DNA of 64,000 nucleotides from Rhodospirillum sp. (GCA_013822765.1 PNKY01000014.1:1-64000), one strand, 5' to 3'. Positions 26,131 to 35,265 are shown, counted from the first letter of the stretch. Made by a program: numbers and translations. The notes: generated by a model not told the origin, from the letters alone.

Positions 26131-27627
26131 ATGGCGCGTTTCGCAATCGGCGGGTTCCAGCACGAGACCAACACCTTCGCCCCGGTGAAGGCGAGCTTCC
26201 GCGATTTCGAGATGGCGGATGGCTGGCCGGGCCTCACCCGCGACGATGCCATGCTGTCGGCGTTCGAGGGCATCAACCTGCCGATCGCCGGCTTCCTCGT
26301 GCAGGCGCGCAAGCAGGGTCATGACCTGCTGCCGACGCTGTGGTGCTCCGCCTCGCCGTCGGCCGAGGTCGAGACCGAAGCCTATGAGCGGATCGTCGGC
26401 GAACTGCTCCAGCGCATCGGAGCGCTGGGCAAGATCGACGGCATCTATCTCGATCTCCATGGCGCAATGGTGACGGAGCAGCACCAGGACGGCGAGGGCG
26501 AACTGCTGGAGCGGCTGCGCAAGCAGGTCGGGCCGGATCTGCCGGTGGTCGTCAGCCTCGACCTGCACGCCAACATCACGGCGCGCATGGTGCAGCATGC
26601 GTCCGCGCTGGTCGTTTGCCGGACCTATCCGCATGTCGACCTGGCGGAATCGGGCGAAGCGTCCGCAATCGTCCTGGAGCGGCTTGCGGGGAAGGGGCCG
26701 CACTACAAGGCCATGCGGCGCACCGACTTCCTGGTGCCGCTGACCTCGCAATGCACCTTGATCGAGCCGGCGAGCGGCATCTATCGCGCGGTCGCAGAGG
26801 CCGAGCGGGGCGACGCGGTCAGCACATCCTTCGCGTTCGGATTTCCGCCGGCGGACATCGTCGAATGCGGCCCGGCCATCGTCGCCTATGGCACCAGCCA
26901 GCGCGCGGCGGACGAAGCGGCGGATCGCCTGCTGGCACTGGTGAACGATAAGGAGCGGGCCTTTGCCGGCAAGATCTGGCAGCCAGGCGACGCGGTCGCC
27001 TACGCGCGCGCCAAAGGCAATAGCGCCAGCAACCCGATCGTGCTGGCGGATACCCAGGACAATCCCGGCGCAGGCGGCACCTCGGATACTGTCGGCTTGC
27101 TGCGCGCGCTGATCGACGGGCGCGCGGAGGGTGCGGTGTTCGCAAACCTGTGCGACCCGAAATCGGCGGAGGCGGCACATCGCGCCGGCGTCGGCGCGCA
27201 GATCACGCTGGCGCTCGGCGGCTGGGCGGGCGGCGCCGGCAACACGCCGTACCAGGGCACGTTCGCGGTGGAAGCCATCGGCGACGGCAATTTCCTCGCG
27301 ACCGGGCCATTCTATCGCGGCAACCGTATGCAGCTCGGCCCGATGGCGGTGCTGAAGAAGGACGGCGTGCGCGTGGTGCTATGCAGCCGCAAGCAGCAAT
27401 GCGCCGACCAGGCGATGCTGCGCCATGTCGGGATAGAGCCCAGGAAGCAGAAGATCCTGGCGCTCAAGAGTTCGGTCCACTTCCGCGCCGACTTCCAGCC
27501 GATCGCCGAGGAGATTCTGATCGTGGCCGCCCCCGGCGCCAACCCGGTCGACAACCGCGAGCTGCCATACAAGCGGATCAGGAAGGGCATCCGCCTGATG
27601 CCGCTGGCGGAACCGTTCGGCGGCTAG
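26131..27627 (+). CDS. M81 family (MlrC-like) metallopeptidase
   Basis: This 498-residue protein has the N-terminal M81 domain (FAIGGFQHETNTFAPVKA at the start, DGIYLDLHGAMVTE near residue 110, SLDLHANIT near 145, VVCRTYPHVDLAESGE near 165) and the MlrC C-terminal domain (LADTQDNPGAGGTSDT, LGGWAGGAGNTPYQG). MlrC of Sphingomonas breaks down linearised microcystin. Most homologues act on unknown small peptides or amides, so the substrate here is open. No signal peptide is seen. Confidence 0.9.
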   Translation: MARFAIGGFQHETNTFAPVKASFRDFEMADGWPGLTRDDAMLSAFEGINLPIAGFLVQARKQGHDLLPTLWCSASPSAEVETEAYERIVGELLQRIGALGKIDGIYLDLHGAMVTEQHQDGEGELLERLRKQVGPDLPVVVSLDLHANITARMVQHASALVVCRTYPHVDLAESGEASAIVLERLAGKGPHYKAMRRTDFLVPLTSQCTLIEPASGIYRAVAEAERGDAVSTSFAFGFPPADIVECGPAIVAYGTSQRAADEAADRLLALVNDKERAFAGKIWQPGDAVAYARAKGNSASNPIVLADTQDNPGAGGTSDTVGLLRALIDGRAEGAVFANLCDPKSAEAAHRAGVGAQITLALGGWAGGAGNTPYQGTFAVEAIGDGNFLATGPFYRGNRMQLGPMAVLKKDGVRVVLCSRKQQCADQAMLRHVGIEPRKQKILALKSSVHFRADFQPIAEEILIVAAPGANPVDNRELPYKRIRKGIRLMPLAEPFGG

Positions 27628-27657
27628 CGCGTGAAGCTGAGCGCGGAGCGGACCCCG

Positions 27658-28134
27658 CTAACGATGCAGCATCTGCCGAATTGCTTTTGCCGATTCGCTC
27701 CCGCTTGCAAACATGAAGGGGCTTGAACAAGGCGCTTGCAGAAGCGTCAGCAAGTCGGACTTGGGACCGGGAAAGATCGTGCCGCTTGAGCGGAGAGGGG
27801 GCATCTCGGATCCTGGTTCGCGCAAGGCAATCAGGAATGGCCCGGACGCCATTGTCTTAGGGAGAGTGAAAGTAGAGTTGTCCCAGGTCACGGAAATCTC
27901 CTGAGCCGCGTTTCCCAGCAAGACCTCCTCCACCAGCATATCGAACTTCGCATAGCTGCCGATATGGTCTGCGTCCCCGATGATCTCGTAGTGGCCGATT
28001 CGGCCAACCACGACCACGTCCGCGTATTCGATATCTGCGAGTTTGACAGGCACCATCCTGATGCAAGCATGCGCAGGTGCGCCCGCCAATGCTATCGCAA
28101 CGAACAGGGCCGCAATCGTCGCGCGATTCCGCAT
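27658..28134 (-). CDS. Small secreted protein, unrecognised family
   Basis: This 158-residue protein has a clear signal peptide with cleavage near AHA-CIRM. The pattern YADVVVVGRI ... FDMLVEEVLLGN ... ISVTWDNSTFTLP ... GPFLIALREPG resembles the layout of secreted netrin/TIMP-like OB folds, with a first Cys right after cleavage and a second Cys near the end (APCSSPF). That similarity is by eye only. Base composition is less GC-rich than its neighbours. It is convergent with the M81 gene and sits 30 bases downstream of the aldolase gene's start side, without a visible shared function. Confidence 0.6.
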   Translation of the reverse strand: MRNRATIAALFVAIALAGAPAHACIRMVPVKLADIEYADVVVVGRIGHYEIIGDADHIGSYAKFDMLVEEVLLGNAAQEISVTWDNSTFTLPKTMASGPFLIALREPGSEMPPLRSSGTIFPGPKSDLLTLLQAPCSSPFMFASGSESAKAIRQMLHR

Positions 28135-28164
28135 TCAAAATGCCTCCACCCTCGAACCGGCAGA

Positions 28165-28971
28165 TCAGTCCTTGTAGGAGGGATCGATGCGGTCGAGCAG
28201 GCGCCTCAGCGCGATCCAGGCCAGATCGTAGCCATCGGGATCGCTCAGCGTGCGACCGTCTTCGGACGGCGGCTGCGGTGCGTTGAACTGCCGCTCAGTA
28301 TGTTCGCAGACTTCTTTTGACGGCAGGTTCAAAGCCGCGCCGCCTTGCTGTGCCGTCAGTTGGATCTCGCATGCCTTGTCCAAATAGTACATGCGCAGGA
28401 AAGCCTGCTGCGCGTCCTTGCCGACGGTGAGGAGGCCGTGGTTGCGCAGGATCATCACCGGCTTGGTCCCGAGATCGGCGACCAGGCGCTTCTGCTCATC
28501 GAGATCGTGGGCGATGCCTTCATAGTCGTGATAGGCAACCTGGCCGTAGAACTCCATGCCGAGCTGGTTGAGCGGCAGCAGCCCGTCCTTCTGCGCTGCG
28601 ATCGCGCAGCCGGCCTTGGTGTGGGTGTGGAGCACGCAATGGGCATCCTCGCGCGCAGCGTGGATCGCGCTATGGATCACGAAGCCGGCCGGATTGACGG
28701 CATAAGGCGTCGGCTCGACCGCCCGACCGTCGAGCCCGATCTTGACCAGGTTGGAGGCGGTGATCTCATCAAAGAACAGCCCGTACGGATTGATGAGGAA
28801 GTGATGCTCCGGCCCAGGAATCCGCATGGAAATGTGGGTGAAGATCAGGTCGGTCATCTTGAAATGGGCGACCAACCGGTAGCAGGCCGCGAGCTCACGA
28901 CGCAGGCGCCATTCCTCGTCGGAGCGGCTGGTTGCTGGATTGCCGGGCACGGCTTTCAACGCGACAGTCAT
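28165..28971 (-). CDS. Class II aldolase/adducin family protein
   Basis: This 268-residue protein has the zinc-dependent aldolase/adducin fold: ACYRLVAHFKMTDLIFTHISMRIPG, FLINPYGLFFDEITASNLVKI, the metal-binding His cluster HCVLHTHTKAGCAIA, and ILRNHGLLTVGKDAQQAFLRMYYLDKACEIQL. The start is the ATG at 28971, after GAGGATGGG; the longer frame to 29100 adds an Arg-rich leader unlike the family. Members act as sugar-phosphate or hydroxy-acid aldolases or decarboxylases. The specific substrate cannot be assigned. Confidence 0.88.
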   Translation of the reverse strand: MTVALKAVPGNPATSRSDEEWRLRRELAACYRLVAHFKMTDLIFTHISMRIPGPEHHFLINPYGLFFDEITASNLVKIGLDGRAVEPTPYAVNPAGFVIHSAIHAAREDAHCVLHTHTKAGCAIAAQKDGLLPLNQLGMEFYGQVAYHDYEGIAHDLDEQKRLVADLGTKPVMILRNHGLLTVGKDAQQAFLRMYYLDKACEIQLTAQQGGAALNLPSKEVCEHTERQFNAPQPPSEDGRTLSDPDGYDLAWIALRRLLDRIDPSYKD

Positions 28972-29171
28972 CGACCCATCCTCGAACGCAGTTAGCTCAA
29001 TCCCCGCGCTCAACCGCACCAGAGAGCTGGGTGAGCGCGCTATATTCGTAGTCCAGCCTCGTCGTTTCGGCAACCGACGGCGATGCGCAAGGGGCGGCAA
29101 TCTTGAGGTCCGTCGCCCTTGCGGATTTGAGAGGTTTGGCCTCTAGCTAGCAATCCGGAGGGAGCCCTTCC

Positions 29172-29978
29172 ATGCGCTACGAACTCATGCTGCCGCACCA
29201 GATCCGCGAGGCGATTGCCGGGAACTGGCCGGTTATCTTGCCGCTTGGCGTGCTGGAGTATCACGGCGAGCATCTGGCGGTGGGCATGGATACGCTGGCG
29301 GTGACGCGCATCCTCGACCACCTGGAGCACGAGGCTGACATCGTCATCTTGCCGCCCTTCTACTACGGCACGGCCAGCTATGCGGTCGCCGGGCCGGCGG
29401 GCAACGGCACGCTCGACGTACCGGCCGATCGGGTGATGCCCTTTGCGCAATCGCTGTTCACCTCGCTGCTGAAGGTCGGCTTCCGCAACATTCACGGCTT
29501 CATCCATCACCAGACCGAGAACTTCGCGGCCGGCATGCCGACGGATCTCGCCTTCAAGTTCGCGGCGCGGCAGGCGATCTTCGCCTTCCTCGAGGCGGAG
29601 CGCGGCGAGGGCTGGTGGGGCGACGCGGCGATGGCCGATTACTATGCCAAGCAGGCGGACAAGGCCGATCCCTTCAACTGGATCCAGATCCATCCGCTGC
29701 TGAACGCCGAGGCGATCCAGCAGTTCCCCTTCGATCATGCGGGCGAGGGCGAGACCTCGCTGATGCTCGATCTGTGTCCCGAGGGCGTCGACATGCGGCG
29801 CTTTTCCGCTAAGCAGTGGTTCACGCGCACGGCGCAGAAGGCTTCGGCGGAAACGGGACGGCGTGGCCGGCAGCTCATCCTCGCCCACATGCGGGCCGTT
29901 ATGAGGCTGGACAAACCGCGCAAGAAGGCCGCCGCGCTGCGCAAGAAAGTGCCGGTGCGAAAGAAGCCGCGCAGCTGA
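29172..29978 (+). CDS. Creatininase family amidohydrolase homologue
   Basis: This 268-residue protein follows a strong GGAGGGAG ribosome site. The first metal motif of the creatininase fold is intact (LPLGVLEYHGEHLAVGMDTLA, residues about 24-44, with Glu, His and Asp ligands). The second motif, normally NGHGGN, is replaced by a His-rich IHGFIHHQTEN (about 114-124). The C-terminus is a Lys/Arg-rich tail. The fold assignment is fairly secure, but the altered second motif makes creatininase activity itself unlikely. It is divergent from the class II aldolase gene. Confidence 0.8.
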   Translation: MRYELMLPHQIREAIAGNWPVILPLGVLEYHGEHLAVGMDTLAVTRILDHLEHEADIVILPPFYYGTASYAVAGPAGNGTLDVPADRVMPFAQSLFTSLLKVGFRNIHGFIHHQTENFAAGMPTDLAFKFAARQAIFAFLEAERGEGWWGDAAMADYYAKQADKADPFNWIQIHPLLNAEAIQQFPFDHAGEGETSLMLDLCPEGVDMRRFSAKQWFTRTAQKASAETGRRGRQLILAHMRAVMRLDKPRKKAAALRKKVPVRKKPRS

Positions 29979-29997
29979 CTTCGCTCGCTGTCCCGCG

Positions 29998-30447
29998 TCA
30001 TGAAGCGCCTTGCTTCATCAACGCATCATACCTTCGCTGCATCTCCGCCGGCTCCACTTCCTCGATCGAATGCCCGAGCATCCAGTCGTAGCCGTAAGGG
30101 TCGCGCACGGTGCCGGAGCGCTCGCCGTAGAACTGGTCTTGCGCTGGACGCACGAGCTTCGCGCCGGCCTTGACCGCGCTCGCGATTGTCTCGTCGGCGT
30201 TGTCGACATGCAGGTGAATGACGAAGGTGCGCGGGCTGTCGGCGGCGGGCGCGAGGAAGCCCATCTCCGGGAACTCATCCGCCAGCATCAAGGTGTCCTT
30301 GCCGAACAGCAGCTCGGCATGGCCGATGCGGCCGCTCGGTTCGGTCAGGCGGAATTTCTCGGCCGCGCCGAACGCGGCCTTGTAGAAGTCGATCGCCTTG
30401 CCGGCGTTCTTGACGCAGATGTACGAAAACATTTCGTGGATCGCCAT
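29998..30447 (-). CDS. VOC family (glyoxalase/PhnB-like) protein
   Basis: This 149-residue single-domain protein has the vicinal-oxygen-chelate pattern: MFSYICVKNAGKAIDFYKAAFGA, GHAELLFGKDTLMLADEFPE, FVIHLHVDNADETIASAVKAGAKLV, YGERSGTVRDPYGYDWMLG. The ATG at 30447 has a GGAGA element; the frame extends to 30489 without family support. Metal use and substrate are unknown. It may be its own unit or be transcribed after xth on the same strand. Confidence 0.85.
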   Translation of the reverse strand: MAIHEMFSYICVKNAGKAIDFYKAAFGAAEKFRLTEPSGRIGHAELLFGKDTLMLADEFPEMGFLAPAADSPRTFVIHLHVDNADETIASAVKAGAKLVRPAQDQFYGERSGTVRDPYGYDWMLGHSIEEVEPAEMQRRYDALMKQGAS

Positions 30448-30526
30448 GACGGTCTCCAGGACTGGAAGCATGCCGTCATGGTCGATCAAACGTCGTACGG
30501 TGTCTTGGATAAATTTGACCGGCTAG

Positions 30527-31324
30527 CTAGGCAGCCAATCGCACCCAGACCGGCGTGTGATCGGAGGGGCGCTCGAGCTTGCGTGGCTCCTTGTCGATGC
30601 CGACCGCTTCGAGCAGATCGGCGGCCTGGGGCGAGAGCATGAGGTGATCGATGCGCAGGCCCTCGTTGCGCGGCCAGCGCATCGCCTGATAGTCCCAGAA
30701 GGTGTAGTGCCGTCCGCTCGGATGGAGCGCGCGCAGGGCGTCGACATAGCCGAGGTTTACGAATTCGCGCCAGCGCTGGCGGGTCTCGACCTGGCACAGG
30801 GCGTCGTTAGCCATGGCATGCACGTCGAACACGTCCTCGTCGGTCGGGCAGACGTTGAAGTCGCCGCCCAGCACCACGATCTCCTCGCGCTTCAGCAGCT
30901 CGCGCGCGTGACGGATCAGGCGATCCATCCAGCGCAGCTTGTAGGGAAACTTCTCGGCATCGTCGATCGGATTGCCGTTCGGCAGGTAGATGGTAGCGAC
31001 GCGCACCGGCCGGTCATGCGGCGCGGGCACATGGATGACGGCTTCCAGATAACGTGCCTGTTCGTCGGTGTCGTCGCCGGGCAGGGCGCGCAGCTCGACC
31101 GTATGCTTGGCGCGCGAGAGCAGGGCGACGCCGTGGCGCGCCTTCATGCCGACCGCGGAGACCTGGTAGCCGAGGCTTTCGATCTCCATGCGTGGCAGTT
31201 CCTCGTCCAGGCACTTGATCTCCTGCAACAGGACGACATCGGGCGCGGCGCTCTTCAGCCACCCCGTCAGGTGCGGCATGCGCACCCGTAGCGAATTGAC
31301 ATTGAAGCTCGCGACCGTCAGCAC
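30527..31324 (-). CDS. xth: Exodeoxyribonuclease III / AP endonuclease
   Basis: This 265-residue EEP-fold nuclease of the ExoIII group removes abasic sites in base excision repair. Motifs seen are ASFNVNSLRVR, LQEIK (metal Glu, about residue 35), GVALLSR, IYLPNGNP, VVLGGDFNVCPTDEDV (catalytic Asp and Asn) and RPSDHTPVW (catalytic His). The start codon is GTG. It lies 11 bases downstream of erpA on the same strand, a pairing common in alphaproteobacteria. Confidence 0.95.
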   Translation of the reverse strand: MLTVASFNVNSLRVRMPHLTGWLKSAAPDVVLLQEIKCLDEELPRMEIESLGYQVSAVGMKARHGVALLSRAKHTVELRALPGDDTDEQARYLEAVIHVPAPHDRPVRVATIYLPNGNPIDDAEKFPYKLRWMDRLIRHARELLKREEIVVLGGDFNVCPTDEDVFDVHAMANDALCQVETRQRWREFVNLGYVDALRALHPSGRHYTFWDYQAMRWPRNEGLRIDHLMLSPQAADLLEAVGIDKEPRKLERPSDHTPVWVRLAA

Positions 31325-31335
31325 GCGATCAGCCG

Positions 31336-31692
31336 CTAGCCGATCGAGAAGGAGCTGCCGCAGCCGCAGGAGGACTTGGCGTTCGGATTGCGCACCTGGA
31401 ACGAGGCGCCGACCATATCCTCGACGAAGTCGATCTCGGCGCCCGACAGCAGGTCGAGCGAGGTCTCGTCGATCACGAGCTTCACGCCGTCGCGCTCGAA
31501 CAGGTGGTCGTCGGTCTGGACGGCGTTGTCGAACGAAAAGCCGTACTGGAAGCCCGAGCAGCCGCCGCCCGAGACGCTGAGGCGCAGCATCAGGCTGGCA
31601 TCGCCTTCCTGGGAGATCAGGCTGGCGATGCGCTTGACGGCGCTGTCGGACAGGCTGACCTGGCGTTCCGGCACGGGCGACATGTCGTTCAT
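31336..31692 (-). CDS. erpA: Iron-sulfur cluster insertion protein ErpA
   Basis: This 118-residue A-type carrier has the three conserved cysteines, one in GGGCSGFQYGF (about residue 45) and two in SSCGCGSSF at the C-terminus. It transfers Fe-S clusters to apoproteins. Length and N-terminus (VSLSDSAVKRIASLI) fit ErpA/HesB. It is the first gene of an erpA-xth operon. Confidence 0.94.
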   Translation of the reverse strand: MNDMSPVPERQVSLSDSAVKRIASLISQEGDASLMLRLSVSGGGCSGFQYGFSFDNAVQTDDHLFERDGVKLVIDETSLDLLSGAEIDFVEDMVGASFQVRNPNAKSSCGCGSSFSIG

Positions 31693-31798
31693 GGGTCTAA
31701 ACCGCTGTGAATTGAACTCTCGGCGTTAAATGTAGGGTGCCGGGGCCGAATGTCAAACGCCGCCCCGGACTGCGAGCCATGCGCTAAGTGCTTGACGC

Positions 31799-32212
31799 TC
31801 AAGGGGAACCACGGCCCCGAGGCAGCTTATCCGCGACCTCGAACCAGGGCACCTGGTATTCGCAATAGGCGTGACCCTGCGGTTTCAGGCCCTCCAGGTG
31901 GTCGACCGAGCCCAAAAGCAGGTGAATCTGGTCCGGCCAGCGCGGGGATTCGTAGCTGATCGGGGTCCCGCAGGTGCCGCAGAACTGCCGGACCGCATCG
32001 GGGGAGGAGGCATAGCGCGCCGGGGCCTCGCCCTCGAACACCAGGTCCTGCGGCCGGTAGCCGGCATAGGGCGCGATAACACTCCCGGTCGCCCGCCGGC
32101 AGCTGGGGCAATGGCAATAGGCCACCCAGATCGGGGTGGCGGTGGCGCGATAGCGCACTTTTCCGCACAGGCAATGGCCGGTTACCTGGGGGTCGGCGGG
32201 GTCGGATGACAT
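31799..32212 (-). CDS. GFA (CENP-V type) zinc-binding protein
   Basis: This 137-residue protein has the GFA-fold zinc cysteines: GHCLCGKVRYRA, CHCPSCRRATGS and FCGTCGTPISYES. Family members include a proposed glutathione-dependent formaldehyde-activating enzyme, but most have no proven activity. It is divergent from dgt. Confidence 0.88.
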   Translation of the reverse strand: MSSDPADPQVTGHCLCGKVRYRATATPIWVAYCHCPSCRRATGSVIAPYAGYRPQDLVFEGEAPARYASSPDAVRQFCGTCGTPISYESPRWPDQIHLLLGSVDHLEGLKPQGHAYCEYQVPWFEVADKLPRGRGSP

Positions 32213-32293
32213 GCCGGCGTCCTTTCTACCGTTGCGAGTCTGGCAGGGCGGGGCTCCGTTGCCAGGGCCAGGGCTCTACTCTAGCTTCCCGGC

Positions 32294-33463
32294 ATGCACG
32301 TTTATGCCAGCAATCCCGAGGCGTCACGCGGCCGGCTGGTGGCCGAGGAGGAGAGCGCCAACCGGTCTGTCTTCCAACGCGACCGGGACCGCATCATCCA
32401 CTCGACGGCGTTTCGCCGGCTGAAGCACAAGACCCAGGTCTTCGTGTACCACGAGGGCGATCACTACCGCACGCGCCTGACGCACAGCATCGAGGTGGCG
32501 CAGATCGCGCGCTCGATCGCACGCTCGCTCGACCTCAACGAGGATCTCGCGGAGGCAGTCGCGCTGGCGCACGATCTAGGTCACACGCCGTTCGGCCATG
32601 CGGGCGAAGATGCGCTTGCGCATTGCATGGCGGCGTTCGGCGGCTTCGATCACAACGAACAGACCTTCCGCATCGTGACGCTGCTGGAGCGGCGCTACGC
32701 GGCGTTCGATGGACTCAATCTCACCTGGGAAACGCTCGAAGGCGTGGTCAAGCACAATGGGCCGCTGACCGGGCCACACGCTTCGGCGAAAGCGCAGGCA
32801 AAGCCTGTGCCGCAGACGATCTCGAGTTATTGCGAAAAATGGGATCTGGAGATCGGCGAGTTCGCCGGGCCCGAGGCGCAGGTCGCCGCGATCAGCGACG
32901 ACATCGCCTACAACAACCATGACATCGACGACGGATTGCGCGCGGGACTGTTCACGCTCGCCGATCTCAAGGACGTGCCGCTCGCCGGGCCGGTGATCGC
33001 GGAGGTCTCGGCGCGCTATCCAGGATTGGAGCTGCCGCGCCTGATCCATGAATCGATCCGGCGCATGATCAATCTGATGGTGCGCGACGTGGTCGCGGAA
33101 TCGACGCGCCGCCTCGCCGGCATCAAGTCGGTCGCCGATGTGCGCGCGCAGAAGGCGCCGGTGATCGCCTTCTCCGATGCGATGCGCGCCAACGACCGCG
33201 CGCTCAAGGAGTTCCTGTTCGCGCGCATGTATCGCCATCACCGCGTCAACCAGATGACGATGAAGGCGAAGCGCGTGGTGAGCGAGCTGTTCGAGCTGCA
33301 TCTGGCGCAGCCGCAATGCCTGCCGGCGGAATGGCAGGCCCAGGTGGCGGGAGCCGATGAGGCCGCGGCGGCGCGCCTGGTGGCCGACTATATCGCCGGC
33401 ATGACGGACAAGTTTGCGCTGGAAACCCACCAGCACTTGTTCGATTTATACGAGCGCTTGTGA
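32294..33463 (+). CDS. dgt: dGTP triphosphohydrolase-like HD protein
   Basis: This 389-residue protein of the short dGTPase class removes triphosphate from dGTP or other dNTPs. The HD-domain ligands are in YRTRLTHSIEVAQIAR (first His), AHDLGHTPFGHAGEDAL (His-Asp) and ISDDIAYNNHDIDDGLRAGL (distal Asp). The N-terminus FQRDRDRIIHSTAFRRLKHKTQVF is characteristic. It is followed by the SPOR gene, where argS is commonly found in related genomes. Confidence 0.92.
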   Translation: MHVYASNPEASRGRLVAEEESANRSVFQRDRDRIIHSTAFRRLKHKTQVFVYHEGDHYRTRLTHSIEVAQIARSIARSLDLNEDLAEAVALAHDLGHTPFGHAGEDALAHCMAAFGGFDHNEQTFRIVTLLERRYAAFDGLNLTWETLEGVVKHNGPLTGPHASAKAQAKPVPQTISSYCEKWDLEIGEFAGPEAQVAAISDDIAYNNHDIDDGLRAGLFTLADLKDVPLAGPVIAEVSARYPGLELPRLIHESIRRMINLMVRDVVAESTRRLAGIKSVADVRAQKAPVIAFSDAMRANDRALKEFLFARMYRHHRVNQMTMKAKRVVSELFELHLAQPQCLPAEWQAQVAGADEAAAARLVADYIAGMTDKFALETHQHLFDLYERL

Positions 33464-33480
33464 GTCGCTGAAAAAGCGTG

Positions 33481-33509
33481 TTGAATCCGGGTGTTATTAG
33501 AGTTATCCA
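33481..33509 (+). promoter_or_regulatory. Possible promoter of the SPOR gene
   Basis: TTGAAT (33481-33486), 17 bases, TATCCA (33504-33509). It is a moderate match and would give a leader of about 160 bases. Confidence 0.35.
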
Positions 33510-33679
33510 CGAGTCGTAATCCTTGACCGACTCGGAGGATCGCTGATTCTCTGAGTCGAGATCAGCTTGCAGCGCTGTCCGGGCGAGGGGGAACCGGCCG
33601 GGCAGAGGGCACGTCAGCCGCGCCGACGTCGAGCCAGGGTGTGGCGATCGCAGGCCGTACTTTGCTGGAGAAGCGAGCC

Positions 33680-35230
33680 ATGTCGTCAGAGAAACCGGAC
33701 CAGATTCAAGCGAGCGTTGCCGCGGCCCTGAGCCGTCTGCGCGGCGACCTCGGCCCGACCGGGGCAACCGCGCCGAAGATCGACGAGCCGCCGATGGGCG
33801 GCTCCGGCGATCGGCCGCGCCCAGCCAACGATGTGCGGGGCGATCCGTTCTTCCGGTCGATCCAGCCGCCGCCGGGGACCGGCATGGCTGGCCGCGGGGC
33901 GATCCCCATGACGCCGTTCCCGCGCATGCAGACGCCACAGGAACCACCCGCGCAGGAGCCTCTGCTCTCCGACGATCCGAAGGACGAGGAAACGACCCTG
34001 GAGCCGGCGGCGACCATCGAGATCCCGGACATGCCGGAGCGCGAGGAGACCCCGGAGCCAGTCTCGATGCCGGAGCCGCCCTCCATGAGCGACGCCGCCG
34101 CGCCGTTGGAAAGCGATCCCGCGCCACAGCCGACGCTTGAGGCTCAATCGGCCGCCGCTGCGGCCGCCGCCGCAGCGAATCCATTGGCGCGCATGATGCG
34201 CGGTCCTGGCCAGGCGGCCGCCGCCGCCGCGCCGGCGCAGCGCGATCTGCTTGCCGACCTGTCGCCGCCACCGATCAGCGGGACGTTCACCGCCGCCGAT
34301 ACCGAATCAAGCGCCAGCCGCCGTCGGCGCCGCAATCGCCGCCTGCTCGCGGCTGCGGCGGTGGTGGTCGTGATCGTGCTTGGCGCATGGCTGTGGACGA
34401 AGGGCGAGCCGAGCACCGAGGTGCCGGTGATCACCGCCGACGCCACGCCCGAGAAGGTGAAGCCGGCGGAAGAGGGCGGCCTGCAGGTGCAGAACCAGGA
34501 TGTCCAGGTGCTGGATCCCTCGACCCAGACCCAGGCCGAGACGGTGATGCCGGAGCCAGAGCAGCCGATCACGCCGCCAGCGGCGGCAGATGCGCCGGCC
34601 GTGGAGCAGGCGCCGACCGTGGTCGAGACCACCGCGCCTGAAAACAGCGCCGCACCGACGGTGGAAGCACCGGCAGCCGATGTCGCGCCTTCGCCGGACG
34701 TGCCGCTCGCCGAGACGCCGCTTCCGGCGATGGAGGAGAACGGAACGACGGAAGCCGCGCCGGCAGCGCCGGCTGCGGCCGCCCCGGAGCAGACGCAGAC
34801 CGCCGAGGCTCCTGCCGCCGCCGAGCCGGCACCGGCGGCCACCGCGGAGACGACCCCAGCGCCGGCCGCCACGCCGGAACCCGCCGCCCAGCCCGAGCCG
34901 GTGCAGACTGCCCTGCCCGAACAGCCGGCCGCCCAGGAAGCGCCGGCGCAGCAGGCCGCGATCACCCCGGTGGCGCCGACCGGCAACACCCGCGTCCAGC
35001 TCGCCGCCGGCAAGTCGGAGGCCACGGTGCAGAAGGAATGGGCAGCGCTGCAGAAGGCGCACCCCGATTTGCTTGGCCCGCTCAGCCTCCACATCGAGCG
35101 CGTCGACAAGGGCGCCTCTGGCATCTTCTATCGCCTGCAGGCGGGGCCGTTGGCCGACAAGAATGCGGCGAAAGAGCTGTGCGCCAGCCTGAAGCAGAAG
35201 GGGCAAGACTGCCTGGTGGTCGCCAAGTAG
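33680..35230 (+). CDS. SPOR-domain, Pro/Ala-rich inner membrane protein
   Basis: This 516-residue protein has a disordered cytosolic N-terminus (about 1-210), a single membrane helix after an Arg-rich stop (LLAAAAVVVVIVLGAWLW, about 219-236) and a long Pro/Ala/Glu periplasmic linker. The C-terminal SPOR domain (about 436-516: RVQLAAGKSEATVQKEWAALQ, FYRLQAGPLADKNAAKELCASLK) binds denuded peptidoglycan, usually at the division site. The start is the ATG at 33680 after GGAG; the GTG at 33641 is less likely. It sits before nagZ, the conserved position in alphaproteobacteria. Confidence 0.88.
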   Translation: MSSEKPDQIQASVAAALSRLRGDLGPTGATAPKIDEPPMGGSGDRPRPANDVRGDPFFRSIQPPPGTGMAGRGAIPMTPFPRMQTPQEPPAQEPLLSDDPKDEETTLEPAATIEIPDMPEREETPEPVSMPEPPSMSDAAAPLESDPAPQPTLEAQSAAAAAAAAANPLARMMRGPGQAAAAAAPAQRDLLADLSPPPISGTFTAADTESSASRRRRRNRRLLAAAAVVVVIVLGAWLWTKGEPSTEVPVITADATPEKVKPAEEGGLQVQNQDVQVLDPSTQTQAETVMPEPEQPITPPAAADAPAVEQAPTVVETTAPENSAAPTVEAPAADVAPSPDVPLAETPLPAMEENGTTEAAPAAPAAAAPEQTQTAEAPAAAEPAPAATAETTPAPAATPEPAAQPEPVQTALPEQPAAQEAPAQQAAITPVAPTGNTRVQLAAGKSEATVQKEWAALQKAHPDLLGPLSLHIERVDKGASGIFYRLQAGPLADKNAAKELCASLKQKGQDCLVVAK

Positions 35231-35265
35231 TTCCCTGGCCGAACGCATCGGCGTTAGCTAAATCT

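Noticed and set aside
33500..33512. TTATCCACG-like DnaA box
   Set aside because: A single imperfect copy without a cluster or AT-rich unwinding region; not evidence of an origin.
34307..35248. Minus-strand frame over the SPOR gene, Gly/Arg-rich
   Set aside because: Mirror of the Pro/Ala linker codons; the plus strand has a membrane helix and SPOR domain.
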